Source: Myxococcales bacterium
GTDB lineage: Bacteria > Myxococcota_A > UBA9160 > SZUA-336
NCBI GenBank assembly: GCA_013215565.1
Contig: JABSQV010000026.1
Location: 1-60,537 of the forward strand
Length of the DNA: 60,537 nt
Direction: 5' to 3'
Below the pieces are notes generated by a model that saw only the letters and a list, made by a program, of their open reading frames with translations, searched no databases and was not told where the DNA came from. This document shows, piece by piece, positions 13,704 to 21,397 of this stretch. A program made the translations under genes and the position numbers. Position 1 is the stretch's first letter. The number at the start of each line of letters is the position of its first letter.

Positions 13704-13888
13704 TGGGAGTCGCTCACGGCATACGCAAGCCGCGCGATCCCCACTTCGGGTATTACGAGGTCCGGGTCGCCGGGAAGGTCGCGGAGGTCGCCATGACGCG
13801 CGACGAGGCCGACGGCATCGCGATCGACCTGGCTTGGACGACAGGGGGCGAGGTCGAGGTGTGGCCTATCCGCTGCGCCGCGCTGTAG
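13703..13888 (+). CDS. Small hypothetical protein
   Basis: This encodes 61 residues from ATG 13703 (MGVAHGIRKPRDPHFGYYEV), which shares one base with the stop codon of the preceding gene (TGATG). The pattern is two strand-helix units (VRVAGKVAEVAMTRDEADGI, AIDLAWTTGGEVEVWPI). It is the last gene of the plus-strand cassette. Its 3' end overlaps the convergent minus-strand ORF by about 23 bases. No family is recognised. Confidence 0.62.
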   Translation: MGVAHGIRKPRDPHFGYYEVRVAGKVAEVAMTRDEADGIAIDLAWTTGGEVEVWPIRCAAL

Positions 13889-14087
13889 GCCATGCGATCG
13901 GCGTGTAGGGCGCCCGCCCGCCCGCTATGGCCAGTTGCAGCGCATCGTCCATCATACAGCCATGACGGGGCCGGTTCCCAACCATCACCACCACGTCCGC
14001 CAGGGCTCCGGCCGCGTGCTGACATTCGCAGGAGCCTCGAGGACACCCCCTCTGCTTTACATGTGCGCCGGGCTTGCATTCATCCAT
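13866..14087 (-). CDS. Possible small cysteine-containing protein
   Basis: This encodes 73 residues (MDECKPGAHVKQRGCPRGSC...ARRSG). The start lies inside the previous stop context (ATGGATGA), the same overlap type as at 15489. Cysteines fall in GCPRGSCECQH and HGCMMDD. Coding support is modest, since it rests mostly on gene packing and the overlap. It is the last gene of the leftward early operon and converges with the plus-strand cassette. Confidence 0.45.
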   Translation of the reverse strand: MDECKPGAHVKQRGCPRGSCECQHAAGALADVVVMVGNRPRHGCMMDDALQLAIAGGRAPYTPIAWPTARRSG

Positions 14088-14322
14088 CGGGGAGCTCCAT
14101 CTGTATGCGTTGGTAGATCTCGGGGAACGTGTTGCGCAGCAGGTCGAGCGTCGTCACCCACCGGCCGTTGCGCTTGACGCATGCAGGAGCGCCGCGCTGG
14201 CCCGACCGCTGCAACCATCGCCGCGCGCGCTGCGCCCCCCATGGCTTCTTCGTCTTGGCATCGAGGATCATGGCGCCGATGACGGCCATTTCGATGTAGA
14301 GCACTTCAGGTTCGATGGGCAT
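14080..14322 (-). CDS. Putative excisionase/MerR-like DNA-binding protein
   Basis: This encodes 80 residues. The core (KKPWGAQRARRWLQRSGQRG, then ACVKRNGRWVTTLDLLRNTF) has the helix, turn, helix and 'wing plus GRW' order of excisionase/AlpA-like winged-helix proteins. It overlaps the preceding gene by 17 bases. No integrase is visible, so a transcriptional role is more likely than excision. The assignment is by pattern. Confidence 0.55.
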   Translation of the reverse strand: MPIEPEVLYIEMAVIGAMILDAKTKKPWGAQRARRWLQRSGQRGAPACVKRNGRWVTTLDLLRNTFPEIYQRIQMELPDG

Positions 14323-15001
14323 TCGCCACCTCGAGCCAGCAGACGCAGGCCGCCCGGTAGAGGGCCCACGCTTGCTTGTCCGCCTTCACCAGCGCGCGCT
14401 TGCGCCAGGCCTTGCTCTGCGTCGGGATGCCCTGCAGCCCCGCTATGACGCCCAGCCGCTCGTCGTCGGTGAGGAACACCGGCGACTTCTCTTTGGCCTC
14501 GACATCGATCACCAGCTGCGCGCCAGCCGGTGTCCGTGCGTACAAGCTGAAGATGCGCCCGTACTTGGTGCGCCCCCATTTCGATCCCGCATCCCCGTAG
14601 TACACCTCGAGCACCCGGCTGTGCGTGACGCTGCGCTTCCCCACCTTGGACAGCCGACGCGACACGCTGGCATAGCGCACGACGAGATTGTGGGGCGGGT
14701 CGTTGCCTACGCGCACAGCGCCGTCAGGGGTCACCTCGATCGCACGCCCTCCGGTCGGCTGTGCGTCGATCTCCGTCAGGTCCGCGCCGTCGGCCACCGC
14801 GAAGGGCCGATCGGTGGGCTGGGCGACGTAGCGGTCGAACTTGTCCTTGATTCGCTTGCCCGTGCGATCGTCGCGCAGGGGGATGCTGGACATCGTCTTG
14901 GCACGGTCCAGCATCGCGCCGACAGTAGATCGCATGAACACGCATTCGCCTTCGCCGAGGAACCATTCCAAATCGCTTTCATCCGCGTGCGGCATCCTCA
15001 T
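14306..15001 (-). CDS. Hypothetical protein in early operon
   Basis: This encodes 231 residues from ATG 15001, whose ATGA overlaps the stop codon of the HNH gene upstream. A start five codons earlier also exists. The C-terminal half has LVIDVEAKEKSPVFLTDDER then LGVIAGLQGIPTQSKAWRKR and a closing tryptophan/cysteine-rich helix (ALYRAACVCWLEVANA). I do not recognise the family, and no membrane segment or catalytic motif is evident. Confidence 0.65.
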   Translation of the reverse strand: MRMPHADESDLEWFLGEGECVFMRSTVGAMLDRAKTMSSIPLRDDRTGKRIKDKFDRYVAQPTDRPFAVADGADLTEIDAQPTGGRAIEVTPDGAVRVGNDPPHNLVVRYASVSRRLSKVGKRSVTHSRVLEVYYGDAGSKWGRTKYGRIFSLYARTPAGAQLVIDVEAKEKSPVFLTDDERLGVIAGLQGIPTQSKAWRKRALVKADKQAWALYRAACVCWLEVANAHRT

Positions 15002-15489
15002 GCGATGTGACTCCAAAACTTGCGCAGGACGATGCCAGAAATCACCGCTTGGTGGACGCCCATTTCGTCCGCAAGCTGGTACTGAGTCACGCCGCCAGCA
15101 GCGTATCGATCCCTGATCGAAATCACTTGAGCTTCCACCAGCTTCGCCCGCCCATTGGCCTCGCCGGGGTGGGCGATCTGCCTGCCCTTTCGATCTCTAT
15201 CAGCGTTGTTGTCGCCCTGAGTGCCGGTGAACAGGTGGGACCGCCTCACGCATGGAGGGTTGTCGCATCTATGCAGAACCGACATCCCGTCGGGAATGCG
15301 ACCCTCGGCAATTAGCCACGCTATCCGGTGCGCCTTCCACATTCGCGTGCGGAACCAAAACTGCCCATGGCCGAACCCGCCTGCGCCTGCTGTCCAAACC
15401 CAGCACGGACCCAGCTCCGGGCAGTGCTCTGGCACCGGTCCGCTCTTGTCGACCTTGGCCCAGAAGCGCCGCTTGAGTCGGTCATCCAT
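14998..15489 (-). CDS. HNH endonuclease
   Basis: This encodes 163 residues from ATG 15489 (MDDRLKRRFWAKVDKSGP). The ATG lies within ATGGATGA, overlapping the methyltransferase stop codon. The order is CWVWTAGAGGFGHGQF, AHRIAWLIAEGRIPDG, and the HNH core MSVLHRCDNPPCVRRSHLF then TGTQGDNNADRDRKGR, as in I-HmuI-type phage homing enzymes. The C-terminal HTH (YQLADEMGVHQAVISGIVLR) would give site specificity. It lies directly after the methyltransferase gene. Confidence 0.88.
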   Translation of the reverse strand: MDDRLKRRFWAKVDKSGPVPEHCPELGPCWVWTAGAGGFGHGQFWFRTRMWKAHRIAWLIAEGRIPDGMSVLHRCDNPPCVRRSHLFTGTQGDNNADRDRKGRQIAHPGEANGRAKLVEAQVISIRDRYAAGGVTQYQLADEMGVHQAVISGIVLRKFWSHIA

Positions 15490-17551
15490 TCTCGGCCTCC
15501 GTGTCGCCAACAGCCTTCTTGACGCGCGCGATCGCGATGTCCATGTAGTCGGGCGATGCCTCGACGCCGATGCCGGTGAACCCCTCGCGCTCGCAGGCGA
15601 TCAGGGTGGTGCCGCTGCCGAGGAAGGGCTCGAGCACCGTGCCGCCGGGTGGTGTCACCAGTCGCACCAGCCAGCGCATCAGGCGGACAGGCTTCACCGT
15701 CGGATGAAAGTTCGACGCTTCTTTGCCTCGGCCGGAATCCCGCAATGTGCCGTCGTTGCGCTCGCTGCGGGCGGGCTTCGGGCAGACGTAGATGTTGGCG
15801 GGCCATTTGCCCAATGGGTGCCCGCTCATCCCGTCGAAGTTTCGCTCGGGCATCTTGAAGGACTTCCCCTCGAACCCGTCGTGGGCCTTTGTAGTGCCGC
15901 TGGCCCACCGGTTTTCTCCCGGACCCGGCCAGGCAGCGTCACCGTATGCAATCCGGCACCTATCCACGTTCAGCGCGCCCGTCCCATGCTCGAGCACGTT
16001 GGCCGCGACGGTGCCGATCAGCGGCTTGCGCGCCAGGATGGCAGGCTCACAGGCCGGCTTCAGGGCTGTGCCGATGCCGTCGGGTACAATAGGCAGTGAG
16101 CAACGGCCGCAAACTGGCCATGCTCCGCCCGCTTGTGGCTCGCGTTGTCCATCCACAGTTGTAGATTCACCAGCTCGTTGTTCGACGGGTCGTGGTCGAT
16201 GTGGTGAACCACCTCCGTCCGCGTGAGGCAGCGGCCCACCGCCTTCGCCATCACCAACCGGTGCTCCATGATGTACCCGTCCTTGCGAGCCATCGGCATC
16301 CACTCGTCCGGGCACCTGACCATCCGCACTCCGCGGTAGTTCCCCTTCGTCCGCTTCTCGGTCACCCCGCCCTTCCACCCCGGATTGGCCGCGCCCTTCC
16401 ATCGGGTCCGAGCTTTCTGTCGCCGCCGCTGGTCCCACGCCCCCCCGTGCTTCGGGTGCGCCGCCAACGCCCTGCCCCTGAGCACTCCGCGGCAACTCTT
16501 GCTGCACGTCGGCCGCGTCACCCGTGCCAGGTGAGACGGGGGCCGCTCGATCTTCACCTCGCACACCGTGCATTGCGCCGTTGCCACATTGGCAGGATAG
16601 CTCTTTTGACTGCAGGACGGCGCTGACTTGTAGGCTTTTCGGGAACCCTTGCCACGTAATCCACCCGATCTGGTCGCGGATGTCGAACCCCGCGTCCTCG
16701 AGTATCGTCGTCAGCTTGTGAACCGTGCGGGTCGCAGCGAAGGCGATGATGTGCCCGCCGGGCTTGAGCACACGTAGGCACTCGCGCGCCCATTCTGCGC
16801 CGGGCACCGACACGTCCCACCCCTTGCCCATGAACCCAATTCCGTAGGGAGGGTCGGTTACGATCGAGTCGACCGAGTTGTCGGGGAGTGCCCGGAGCAC
16901 CTCGGTGCAATCCGCGCACACCACCCGATGCCGTCCTATCTGTAAGTCGTCGCCCTTCTTGGTGGTCGCCTCCACCGACTCGGGCTGCTGGTCGTCCTCG
17001 GGGTTGTCGGGCGGCGGGCCATCGCCGTCGCCATCGCCGTCGCCATCGCCGTCGCCGTCACCCGGGCCCGGGTCCTCCGGTGGCAGGTCGGGGATCAGCA
17101 CGTCAAGCTCGTCCTGGGTGTAGCCGGCGTCGAGGATGTCCTGGTGCCCGTCGTTGGCCATGAGCTCGGCCATGACCGCCTGCAGCGCCCCCTCGTCCTC
17201 GTGGCTGAACTCGGGTGCCTTGTTGTCCGCCAGGCCGTAGGCGTGTGAGTCGTGCTCGCTGAAGTTGCGGAAAATGACCGGCACCTCCTCGAGTCCCAGT
17301 TCGCCGGCCGCTGCCATGAGTCGGCCGTGGCCGGCGGATATCTCGTGGATGCCGTCCGCGTCGGCCTCGGTGCGCACGATGAGCGGCTGGGTCCAGCCGA
17401 ACCTCCCGATCACCCTTGTCAGCCTGGGCACACCATCGTCGTGGGTGTTCGGGTTACCCGGCCATGGCTTCAGCTTGGCTATCGGCAGGAAAGGAACCCC
17501 TTGGTCGCGGAGCTCGGCAAGCGAGATTGCCAGCTGACTTGTTTTTTTCAT
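15482..17551 (-). CDS. ParB-N/DNA methyltransferase interrupted by nested HNH gene
   Basis: This encodes 689 codons. Residues 20 to 140 are a ParB/Srx-like domain (FLPIAKLKPWPGNPNTHD, EISAGHGRLMAA, YGLADNKAPE). A (GD)n linker follows, then an N4/N6 methyltransferase: VCADCTEVLRALPDNSVDSI with VTDPPYGIGFMGKGWD (catalytic DPPY), and later FHPTVKPVRLMRWLVRLVTP and EPFLGSGTTLIACEREGF. Between GFPKSLQVS and GTALKPACEPAILARKPL about 170 codons are Gly/Pro/Arg-rich and non-homologous, because the real gene there is an HNH ORF in another frame. The methyltransferase frame is open throughout. Either the enzyme tolerates the insert or it is inactive. Confidence 0.82.
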   Translation of the reverse strand: MKKTSQLAISLAELRDQGVPFLPIAKLKPWPGNPNTHDDGVPRLTRVIGRFGWTQPLIVRTEADADGIHEISAGHGRLMAAAGELGLEEVPVIFRNFSEHDSHAYGLADNKAPEFSHEDEGALQAVMAELMANDGHQDILDAGYTQDELDVLIPDLPPEDPGPGDGDGDGDGDGDGDGPPPDNPEDDQQPESVEATTKKGDDLQIGRHRVVCADCTEVLRALPDNSVDSIVTDPPYGIGFMGKGWDVSVPGAEWARECLRVLKPGGHIIAFAATRTVHKLTTILEDAGFDIRDQIGWITWQGFPKSLQVSAVLQSKELSCQCGNGAMHGVRGEDRAAPVSPGTGDAADVQQELPRSAQGQGVGGAPEARGGVGPAAATESSDPMEGRGQSGVEGRGDREADEGELPRSADGQVPGRVDADGSQGRVHHGAPVGDGEGGGPLPHADGGGSPHRPRPVEQRAGESTTVDGQREPQAGGAWPVCGRCSLPIVPDGIGTALKPACEPAILARKPLIGTVAANVLEHGTGALNVDRCRIAYGDAAWPGPGENRWASGTTKAHDGFEGKSFKMPERNFDGMSGHPLGKWPANIYVCPKPARSERNDGTLRDSGRGKEASNFHPTVKPVRLMRWLVRLVTPPGGTVLEPFLGSGTTLIACEREGFTGIGVEASPDYMDIAIARVKKAVGDTEAENG
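16060..16587 (-). CDS. HNH endonuclease nested out of frame in methyltransferase gene
   Basis: This encodes 175 residues from GTG 16587. It has paired cysteines (AQCTVCEVKIERPP, RPTCSKSCRG), a basic middle and an HNH core: GYIMEHRLVMAKAVGRCLTR, then TEVVHHIDHDPSNNELVNLQ and LWMDNASHKRAEHG. It lies wholly inside the methyltransferase gene in a different frame, where the methyltransferase translation is low-complexity. This is the signature of a homing endonuclease inserted into a host gene. The stop codon falls within the resumed methyltransferase coding sequence. Confidence 0.82.
   Translation of the reverse strand: MATAQCTVCEVKIERPPSHLARVTRPTCSKSCRGVLRGRALAAHPKHGGAWDQRRRQKARTRWKGAANPGWKGGVTEKRTKGNYRGVRMVRCPDEWMPMARKDGYIMEHRLVMAKAVGRCLTRTEVVHHIDHDPSNNELVNLQLWMDNASHKRAEHGQFAAVAHCLLYPTASAQP
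17021..17063. repeat. Hexanucleotide repeat encoding (Gly-Asp)n linker
   Basis: About seven tandem copies of GCC(A/G)TC on the plus strand encode alternating Gly-Asp between the ParB-like and methyltransferase domains. Repeat number is likely to vary by slippage in steps of two residues without breaking the frame. Confidence 0.85.
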
Positions 17552-18225
17552 GACGTCTCCATTGGCAATTGCTGCCAGGTTATCCCCAGGATCGCGCGCC
17601 GAACCGTGGTCGCGCTTACGCCCATCTCGCGGGCGAGGCCGCGATGGGTGTGGCCGCCCGTGGCATACCTGCGCCGCAGGCCCAAGACGCCTTCCGCGGT
17701 CAACTCACCGTATTTTACGGGGGCGTGGGCTCCTGGCAGGTGGGTCCATGTGCGTCCAATTCTTGCATAATGAACCGTCCTGACGTCCACCCCATGGCGG
17801 GCGGCCAGGGTTGCGTCGGTCACGCCATCGACGCCGTGGCTCTGCCGAATGTCAATCACAGCCACGTCGGTCAGCCGCGCGCGCATGTGCGCCTCGCCAC
17901 GAGAACCGCGCAGCTTCTGCGCCATATCAGCCATATTGTCGACGTGGGTTCCGACAAACAGGTGGTCCGGCGCCGGGTTACAACACGGCGGATTGTCGCA
18001 GTGATGGAGCACGTCCAGGCCGTACGGAATCGGGCCACGCGCGGCCGACCATGCCAATCGATGCACGCGCCAGACCTTCCCCCAGCACACCGCTTGGCCG
18101 TAGCCCTTGACCCTCGCCCCCTGCCACTCCCAGCAGCCGGACGGCATCACCTGGATTCGATCCGTGATGCGCGCGGGCAGCTCGGCCAGGCTTTTTAGCA
18201 GGATATCGGTCGGGTTCTGTTCCAT
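17548..18225 (-). CDS. HNH endonuclease with DNA-binding C-terminus
   Basis: This encodes 225 residues. The core is PSGCWEWQGARVKGYGQAVC, VHRLAWSAARGPIPYG, and LDVLHHCDNPPCCNPAPDHL with FVGTHVDNMADMAQKLRGSR, a His-Me/HNH homing fold of the I-HmuI type. Two further HTH-like repeats follow (DATLAARHGVDVRTVHYARI and RGLAREMGVSATTVRRAILG). The stop codon overlaps the ATG of the methyltransferase as ATGA, so HNH genes flank and interrupt that gene. Confidence 0.88.
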   Translation of the reverse strand: MEQNPTDILLKSLAELPARITDRIQVMPSGCWEWQGARVKGYGQAVCWGKVWRVHRLAWSAARGPIPYGLDVLHHCDNPPCCNPAPDHLFVGTHVDNMADMAQKLRGSRGEAHMRARLTDVAVIDIRQSHGVDGVTDATLAARHGVDVRTVHYARIGRTWTHLPGAHAPVKYGELTAEGVLGLRRRYATGGHTHRGLAREMGVSATTVRRAILGITWQQLPMETS

Positions 18226-18285
18226 ATGCGGGCTTTCTAATAGGTCGCGTGCGGGCGAGCGCGCGCCAATGCGTCCGGTTTCGGT

Positions 18286-19113
18286 TCAGTACTTGCCCGC
18301 TCCGGGGTCGGGCACATCGCGGTAAACCCGGTCATCGGGGGGTCTGGGAGTTTCACGGTTCTCGATCGCGCGGTGATGGGCTCGGTGGCAGGCAATGCAG
18401 AGCCAGCGGACCAGGCGCGGTTTGCTGTAGTCGTCGTGGTGCGCCTCGACGCGCTCGGTCGTCCCGCAGGCCTCGCAAGGGCCGCGGGTGAGGACGCCGC
18501 GCTTGACCAGTACGTTGGTGTAGGCACGGCAGGTTGCCCGTCGCCGCTGCTCTGGGGGCAGGTCGCGGTGCTTCGGGCGGTTGGCTCGGGACCAGGTGTT
18601 CCGGCAGTCTCGGCACCACTTATTCGCCGGGGATGCGCGGGGCTTCTCACGGCATTTGGTGCAGACGGTCAAGCGTGAAACGTCCGCGGTTAGGGACATG
18701 CCACGCAGAGTGCATCGATGCACTCTGCGTGGGAGGGCCCGGCGGCACCACGGACACATGGCAGGGTCAGGTCGGCCGTGGCCACAGTTGGGTGCGTCGG
18801 TCAGGTCCGGCAGCGGGGCCGACGTGAACTTGCCGACGCGCGTGCGCTTCTTGCGGGGCTTCCGCTTCGGCAGCGGGGGTGGTGGAGCTCCGTTGGTGAC
18901 GACCGTCATGGTCTCGGCGATTTCCATGGTGCCGCGGTCCATGAGCATCCGGGCCAGCTTCCGGCCGGGGCCGTTGAGGTCCTGCCACCAGCCGATCAGG
19001 GCGACCTGCACTCGAGCTCGACGCGCGTGGAAGTCGGGGATCGTCTCGCGGTTCCCCTGGGGGCAGTGGTCGACGACGTATCGCTTGAGCCGTGCTGCAG
19101 TGGTTCCGTTCAC
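18286..19113 (-). CDS. Fusion ORF: helical N-part plus HNH-like zinc protein
   Basis: GTG 19113 overlaps the upstream stop codon (GTGA) with AGGAG upstream. Residues 1 to about 125 form a helical domain ending in CGHGRPDPAMCPWC. Then a 32-bp perfect palindrome is translated, followed by an HNH-like module: LTVCTKCREKPRASPANKWC, CEACGTTERVEAHHDDYSKP and WLCIACHRAHHRA. The second part looks like a complete stand-alone phage HNH protein starting at ATG 18699, right after the palindrome. The 275-codon frame may thus encode two proteins or a recent fusion. Confidence 0.68.
   Translation of the reverse strand: MNGTTAARLKRYVVDHCPQGNRETIPDFHARRARVQVALIGWWQDLNGPGRKLARMLMDRGTMEIAETMTVVTNGAPPPPLPKRKPRKKRTRVGKFTSAPLPDLTDAPNCGHGRPDPAMCPWCRRALPRRVHRCTLRGMSLTADVSRLTVCTKCREKPRASPANKWCRDCRNTWSRANRPKHRDLPPEQRRRATCRAYTNVLVKRGVLTRGPCEACGTTERVEAHHDDYSKPRLVRWLCIACHRAHHRAIENRETPRPPDDRVYRDVPDPGAGKY
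18701..18732. repeat. 32-bp perfect palindrome
   Basis: CCACGCAGAGTGCATC (18701-18716) is followed directly by its exact reverse complement. It lies in coding sequence at the joint of the two modules, with an in-frame ATG two bases beyond it on the minus strand. In RNA it would be a 16-bp hairpin covering that start. No T-run follows. Confidence 0.9.
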
Positions 19114-19922
19114 GCTTTTTCTCCTAGTAGTTCGTTCATCGCGTCCCGCGCCGCCTTGAGCTTGGTGAGGGTCTCGCGGTCCTGGTTGGCGGACAGGTGC
19201 CCGATCCATTCGCGGACCATGTCGGCCGTGACGTCGCTGGGGTCGCTGCCTCGAGGGTTGACGTGGCGCCCAGCGTCCCAACCGAGGACCGCCGTTCCGA
19301 GGACCGCCAAAGGCTCGAGCAGGACGCGACGGTCCCTCTCGAGCTCCCGCTGCAGCGCGACGTTACCGGCAGCTCGGAGCTGCGCGCGCTTGTCGAGGTC
19401 CGCCTGCGTGATGGTCTCGCCGTCGAACGTGACCTGGCGCCCCTCGAGGCTGGCGAGAGTGCCGGCGATCGACCGGATCGCGGACAGGGCCATGCTCTCC
19501 GGCAGGGGGGCGACCTCCCGATGCATGGCGACCTTGACCTGGCGGAGCTTCTTGCCGTCCTTGGTGGCCGCCAGCAGGCCCCAGGATTCCGGGACCTCGT
19601 CGGGTTTGACCAGGCCGGACGGGACCACAAACCAGGTCTGGTGGAAGTTGTCCTCGACCCACCGCCGCTTTTCAGGCTGGCGGAGCTCGCGCAGGAAGTC
19701 CCCCCGCGACCGCTTGACCTCGAATGCGAGCCGGTGGTGGCCCTTGGACGGCCAGCAGCCGAACGCCGCCGCGTCGATGCGTCCGGTGGTCCCCTGGAAT
19801 CCGACGCCCTTCTGGAGCTCAAACACGACCGCCCACTCCCCTGCGGGATACCGCAGGTTTATCAGCTGCTCGAGGTGGGGTTCGATGGGTTTTACAGCGG
19901 TTTCTGTTGCAGTTGCAGTCAT
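19110..19922 (-). CDS. PD-(D/E)XK-like nuclease-fold protein
   Basis: This encodes 270 residues from ATG 19922 (overlaps the upstream stop codon as ATGA). The core is TTGRIDAAAFGCWPSKGHHR then LAFEVKRSRGDFLRELRQPE and KRRWVEDNFHQTWFVVPSGL with VKPDEVPESWGLL. The D...E-x-K spacing and 'EVKRSRxDFLxELRxPEKR' are typical of a phage MmcB-like restriction-fold family. The C-terminal half is a helical domain. A DNA repair or recombination nuclease is likely, but the substrate is unknown. Confidence 0.7.
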   Translation of the reverse strand: MTATATETAVKPIEPHLEQLINLRYPAGEWAVVFELQKGVGFQGTTGRIDAAAFGCWPSKGHHRLAFEVKRSRGDFLRELRQPEKRRWVEDNFHQTWFVVPSGLVKPDEVPESWGLLAATKDGKKLRQVKVAMHREVAPLPESMALSAIRSIAGTLASLEGRQVTFDGETITQADLDKRAQLRAAGNVALQRELERDRRVLLEPLAVLGTAVLGWDAGRHVNPRGSDPSDVTADMVREWIGHLSANQDRETLTKLKAARDAMNELLGEKA

Positions 19923-20290
19923 AGCTTCTCCCGGTTGTGTCGAAATGAGCCGAGGGCGTCCGCGAGCTCGACGCGCGCCGCCAGTGAGACGGTCCCCCGC
20001 TCGAGCAGCTCCGCGACGTCGGCCTCGTCGAGCAGGACCTTGACGCGCTTGCGCTGGGGTGGGCCCTTCTTGGGGTGGATGCGATACAGCTTGCCGTTGG
20101 GGCTGGCCTCGTCGGTTCGCGACTCCACGATCCAGCCCAGCCGGCGGAGCTCGAGCAGCCGCGCGCCGTACCGGATGCCGCCGATCTCGACCAGCAGCGG
20201 GACGGGGAACCACCCTCCCTCGGACGCCAGCATGGCCTCCAGCAGCACCTCGCGCTGGGGCCGGTGGACGTAGGCGTGGTCGGTGCTCAT
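19919..20290 (-). CDS. Winged-helix DNA-binding protein
   Basis: This encodes 123 residues. The segment REVLLEAMLASEGGWFPVPL, then LVEIGGIRYGARLLELRRLG, WIVES and GKLYRI follows the helix, helix-turn-helix and wing order of small phage winged-helix proteins. The basic linker PKKGPPQRKRVKV leads to a helical C-terminus. Both ends overlap neighbours as ATGA, placing it in a coupled operon with the nuclease-like gene. Confidence 0.65.
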   Translation of the reverse strand: MSTDHAYVHRPQREVLLEAMLASEGGWFPVPLLVEIGGIRYGARLLELRRLGWIVESRTDEASPNGKLYRIHPKKGPPQRKRVKVLLDEADVAELLERGTVSLAARVELADALGSFRHNREKL

Positions 20291-20658
20291 GGTTTCCTCG
20301 GGGCGAACACTGTCAGCGTCGCGCCGGGTGGCACGGTGTAGGCCGTCCCCCCGATCGTGATGGTGACCTGGCCGCGCCCCAGAATGCGGGTCCTGCCGTC
20401 GGACAGCCGCTGGACACGGGTGTGCGGCCGGGCCGCTTGCTCGTCCACGCCGTGAAATATGGCCGCCATAGCTATGCCGTGCGCGTCGGGGGCCTTGGCA
20501 GTCAGCTCAAATGCATCATCGGTGATGCTTTCGTTACTTTTTTGGTGCGCCTGTCCAGTGCCGGGGGGCGAATCCGGTAACGCTGCGGACGCCTGTTCAG
20601 TGGCCTCGTCCAGAGCAGCGTTGATCTCGTCCTCGGTGGGCTCCTTGAACGGGCTCAC
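20287..20658 (-). CDS. Small hypothetical protein
   Basis: This encodes 123 residues from GTG 20658 (GTGA overlap with the ASCH gene). The longer frame upstream is a shadow of that gene. The N-terminus is acidic (FKEPTEDEINAALDEATEQA), the middle is unstructured, and the C-terminal 40 residues form a compact beta unit (RTRILGRGQVTITIGGTAYT, VPPGATLTVFAP). No family is recognised. Confidence 0.65.
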   Translation of the reverse strand: MSPFKEPTEDEINAALDEATEQASAALPDSPPGTGQAHQKSNESITDDAFELTAKAPDAHGIAMAAIFHGVDEQAARPHTRVQRLSDGRTRILGRGQVTITIGGTAYTVPPGATLTVFAPRKP

Positions 20659-21095
20659 AGCAGGGTCTCCGGGAAAATCGACATGACGCAGTAGCCGGCG
20701 GGTATGCCCCACTTGGGCCCGCGCTCGATGTGGGTGATGTAGACGCGGAGGTACTTGCCGGTCAGTTCGCCGGGCAGCGGCCGGTACTCCTCCAGGACCA
20801 GGGTGTCGCCGACGCGGTAGTTCCGGCCGTCGTCCTTGCGGTATTCGAACAGCTTCGCACCGCTGCGCGTGGCCGCGTAGGCCTCCGGCCAGCACTTCAG
20901 CCGGTGCTGATGGACGTCGCACTCGCAGGGGCCGCCGGGGTCGTCCCGCTCCGGGCAGGCCACGGGCTCCAGGATGTGGAAGGGGTCACCACAGTGTACG
21001 CACTCGACGCTGGTCAGGTGGGCTGTGGATGTCTTCAGCACCTCGGACAGTGCCACCGGGCCTCCGCGTGGCGTGAACCCCTTTGGCGTCTTCAT
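20655..21095 (-). CDS. DUF3850/ASCH-domain protein
   Basis: This encodes 146 residues from ATG 21095 with GGAGG seven bases upstream. After a cysteine-containing N-terminal segment (CVHCGDPFHI, CPERDDPGGPCECD), residues about 73 to 144 match DUF3850: HRLKCWPEAYAATRSGAKLF, EYRKDDGRNYRVGDTLVLEE, THIERGPKWGIPAGYCVMSI. ASCH/PUA-like domains bind RNA or modified nucleotides. The N-terminal cysteines may hold zinc. Confidence 0.82.
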   Translation of the reverse strand: MKTPKGFTPRGGPVALSEVLKTSTAHLTSVECVHCGDPFHILEPVACPERDDPGGPCECDVHQHRLKCWPEAYAATRSGAKLFEYRKDDGRNYRVGDTLVLEEYRPLPGELTGKYLRVYITHIERGPKWGIPAGYCVMSIFPETLL

Positions 21096-21397
21096 GGCGC
21101 AACCTCCACGTGTGGGCACTTGCGCAGCGCGGCGCAGTTCGCGCACTCGAACAGCCGCTGCCGACCGCGCGCGTGCCACCAGAGCCGAGCGACTAGATTC
21201 CAGAATAGCCCTCCCCAATGCCACGCGGTGACATCGCCCTTGGCGTACTTTCGGGGGGCCATCTGTCGCGTTACGTTTTCGGCCTCCGAAGTACCCTGTG
21301 ATTCCGAGGGCTTCTCGGCCTCGCAGACGCCAGCCACCAGGGCGCCGCAACGTCCCATCATGCAGCCACAGTGCGCGCACGTCGGTTCAGTGCCCAT
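21092..21397 (-). CDS. Small cysteine-rich protein
   Basis: This encodes 101 residues from ATG 21397 (MGTEPTCAHCGCMMGRCGAL). Two cysteine clusters (CAHCGCMMGRC and CANCAALRKCPH) flank a hydrophobic tryptophan-rich stretch WHWGGLFWNLVARLWWHA, which could lie on or in a membrane. It overlaps the metalloprotease-like gene by 11 bases and the ASCH gene by 4. Function is unknown. Confidence 0.62.
   Translation of the reverse strand: MGTEPTCAHCGCMMGRCGALVAGVCEAEKPSESQGTSEAENVTRQMAPRKYAKGDVTAWHWGGLFWNLVARLWWHARGRQRLFECANCAALRKCPHVEVAP

Noticed and set aside
14080..14322. True excisionase with a site-specific recombination system
   Set aside because: No integrase or att-like repeats were seen; only the DNA-binding pattern is supported.
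16060..16587. Intein within the methyltransferase
   Set aside because: The HNH ORF is in a different frame and there are no splice-block motifs (Cys/Ser start, His-Asn end).
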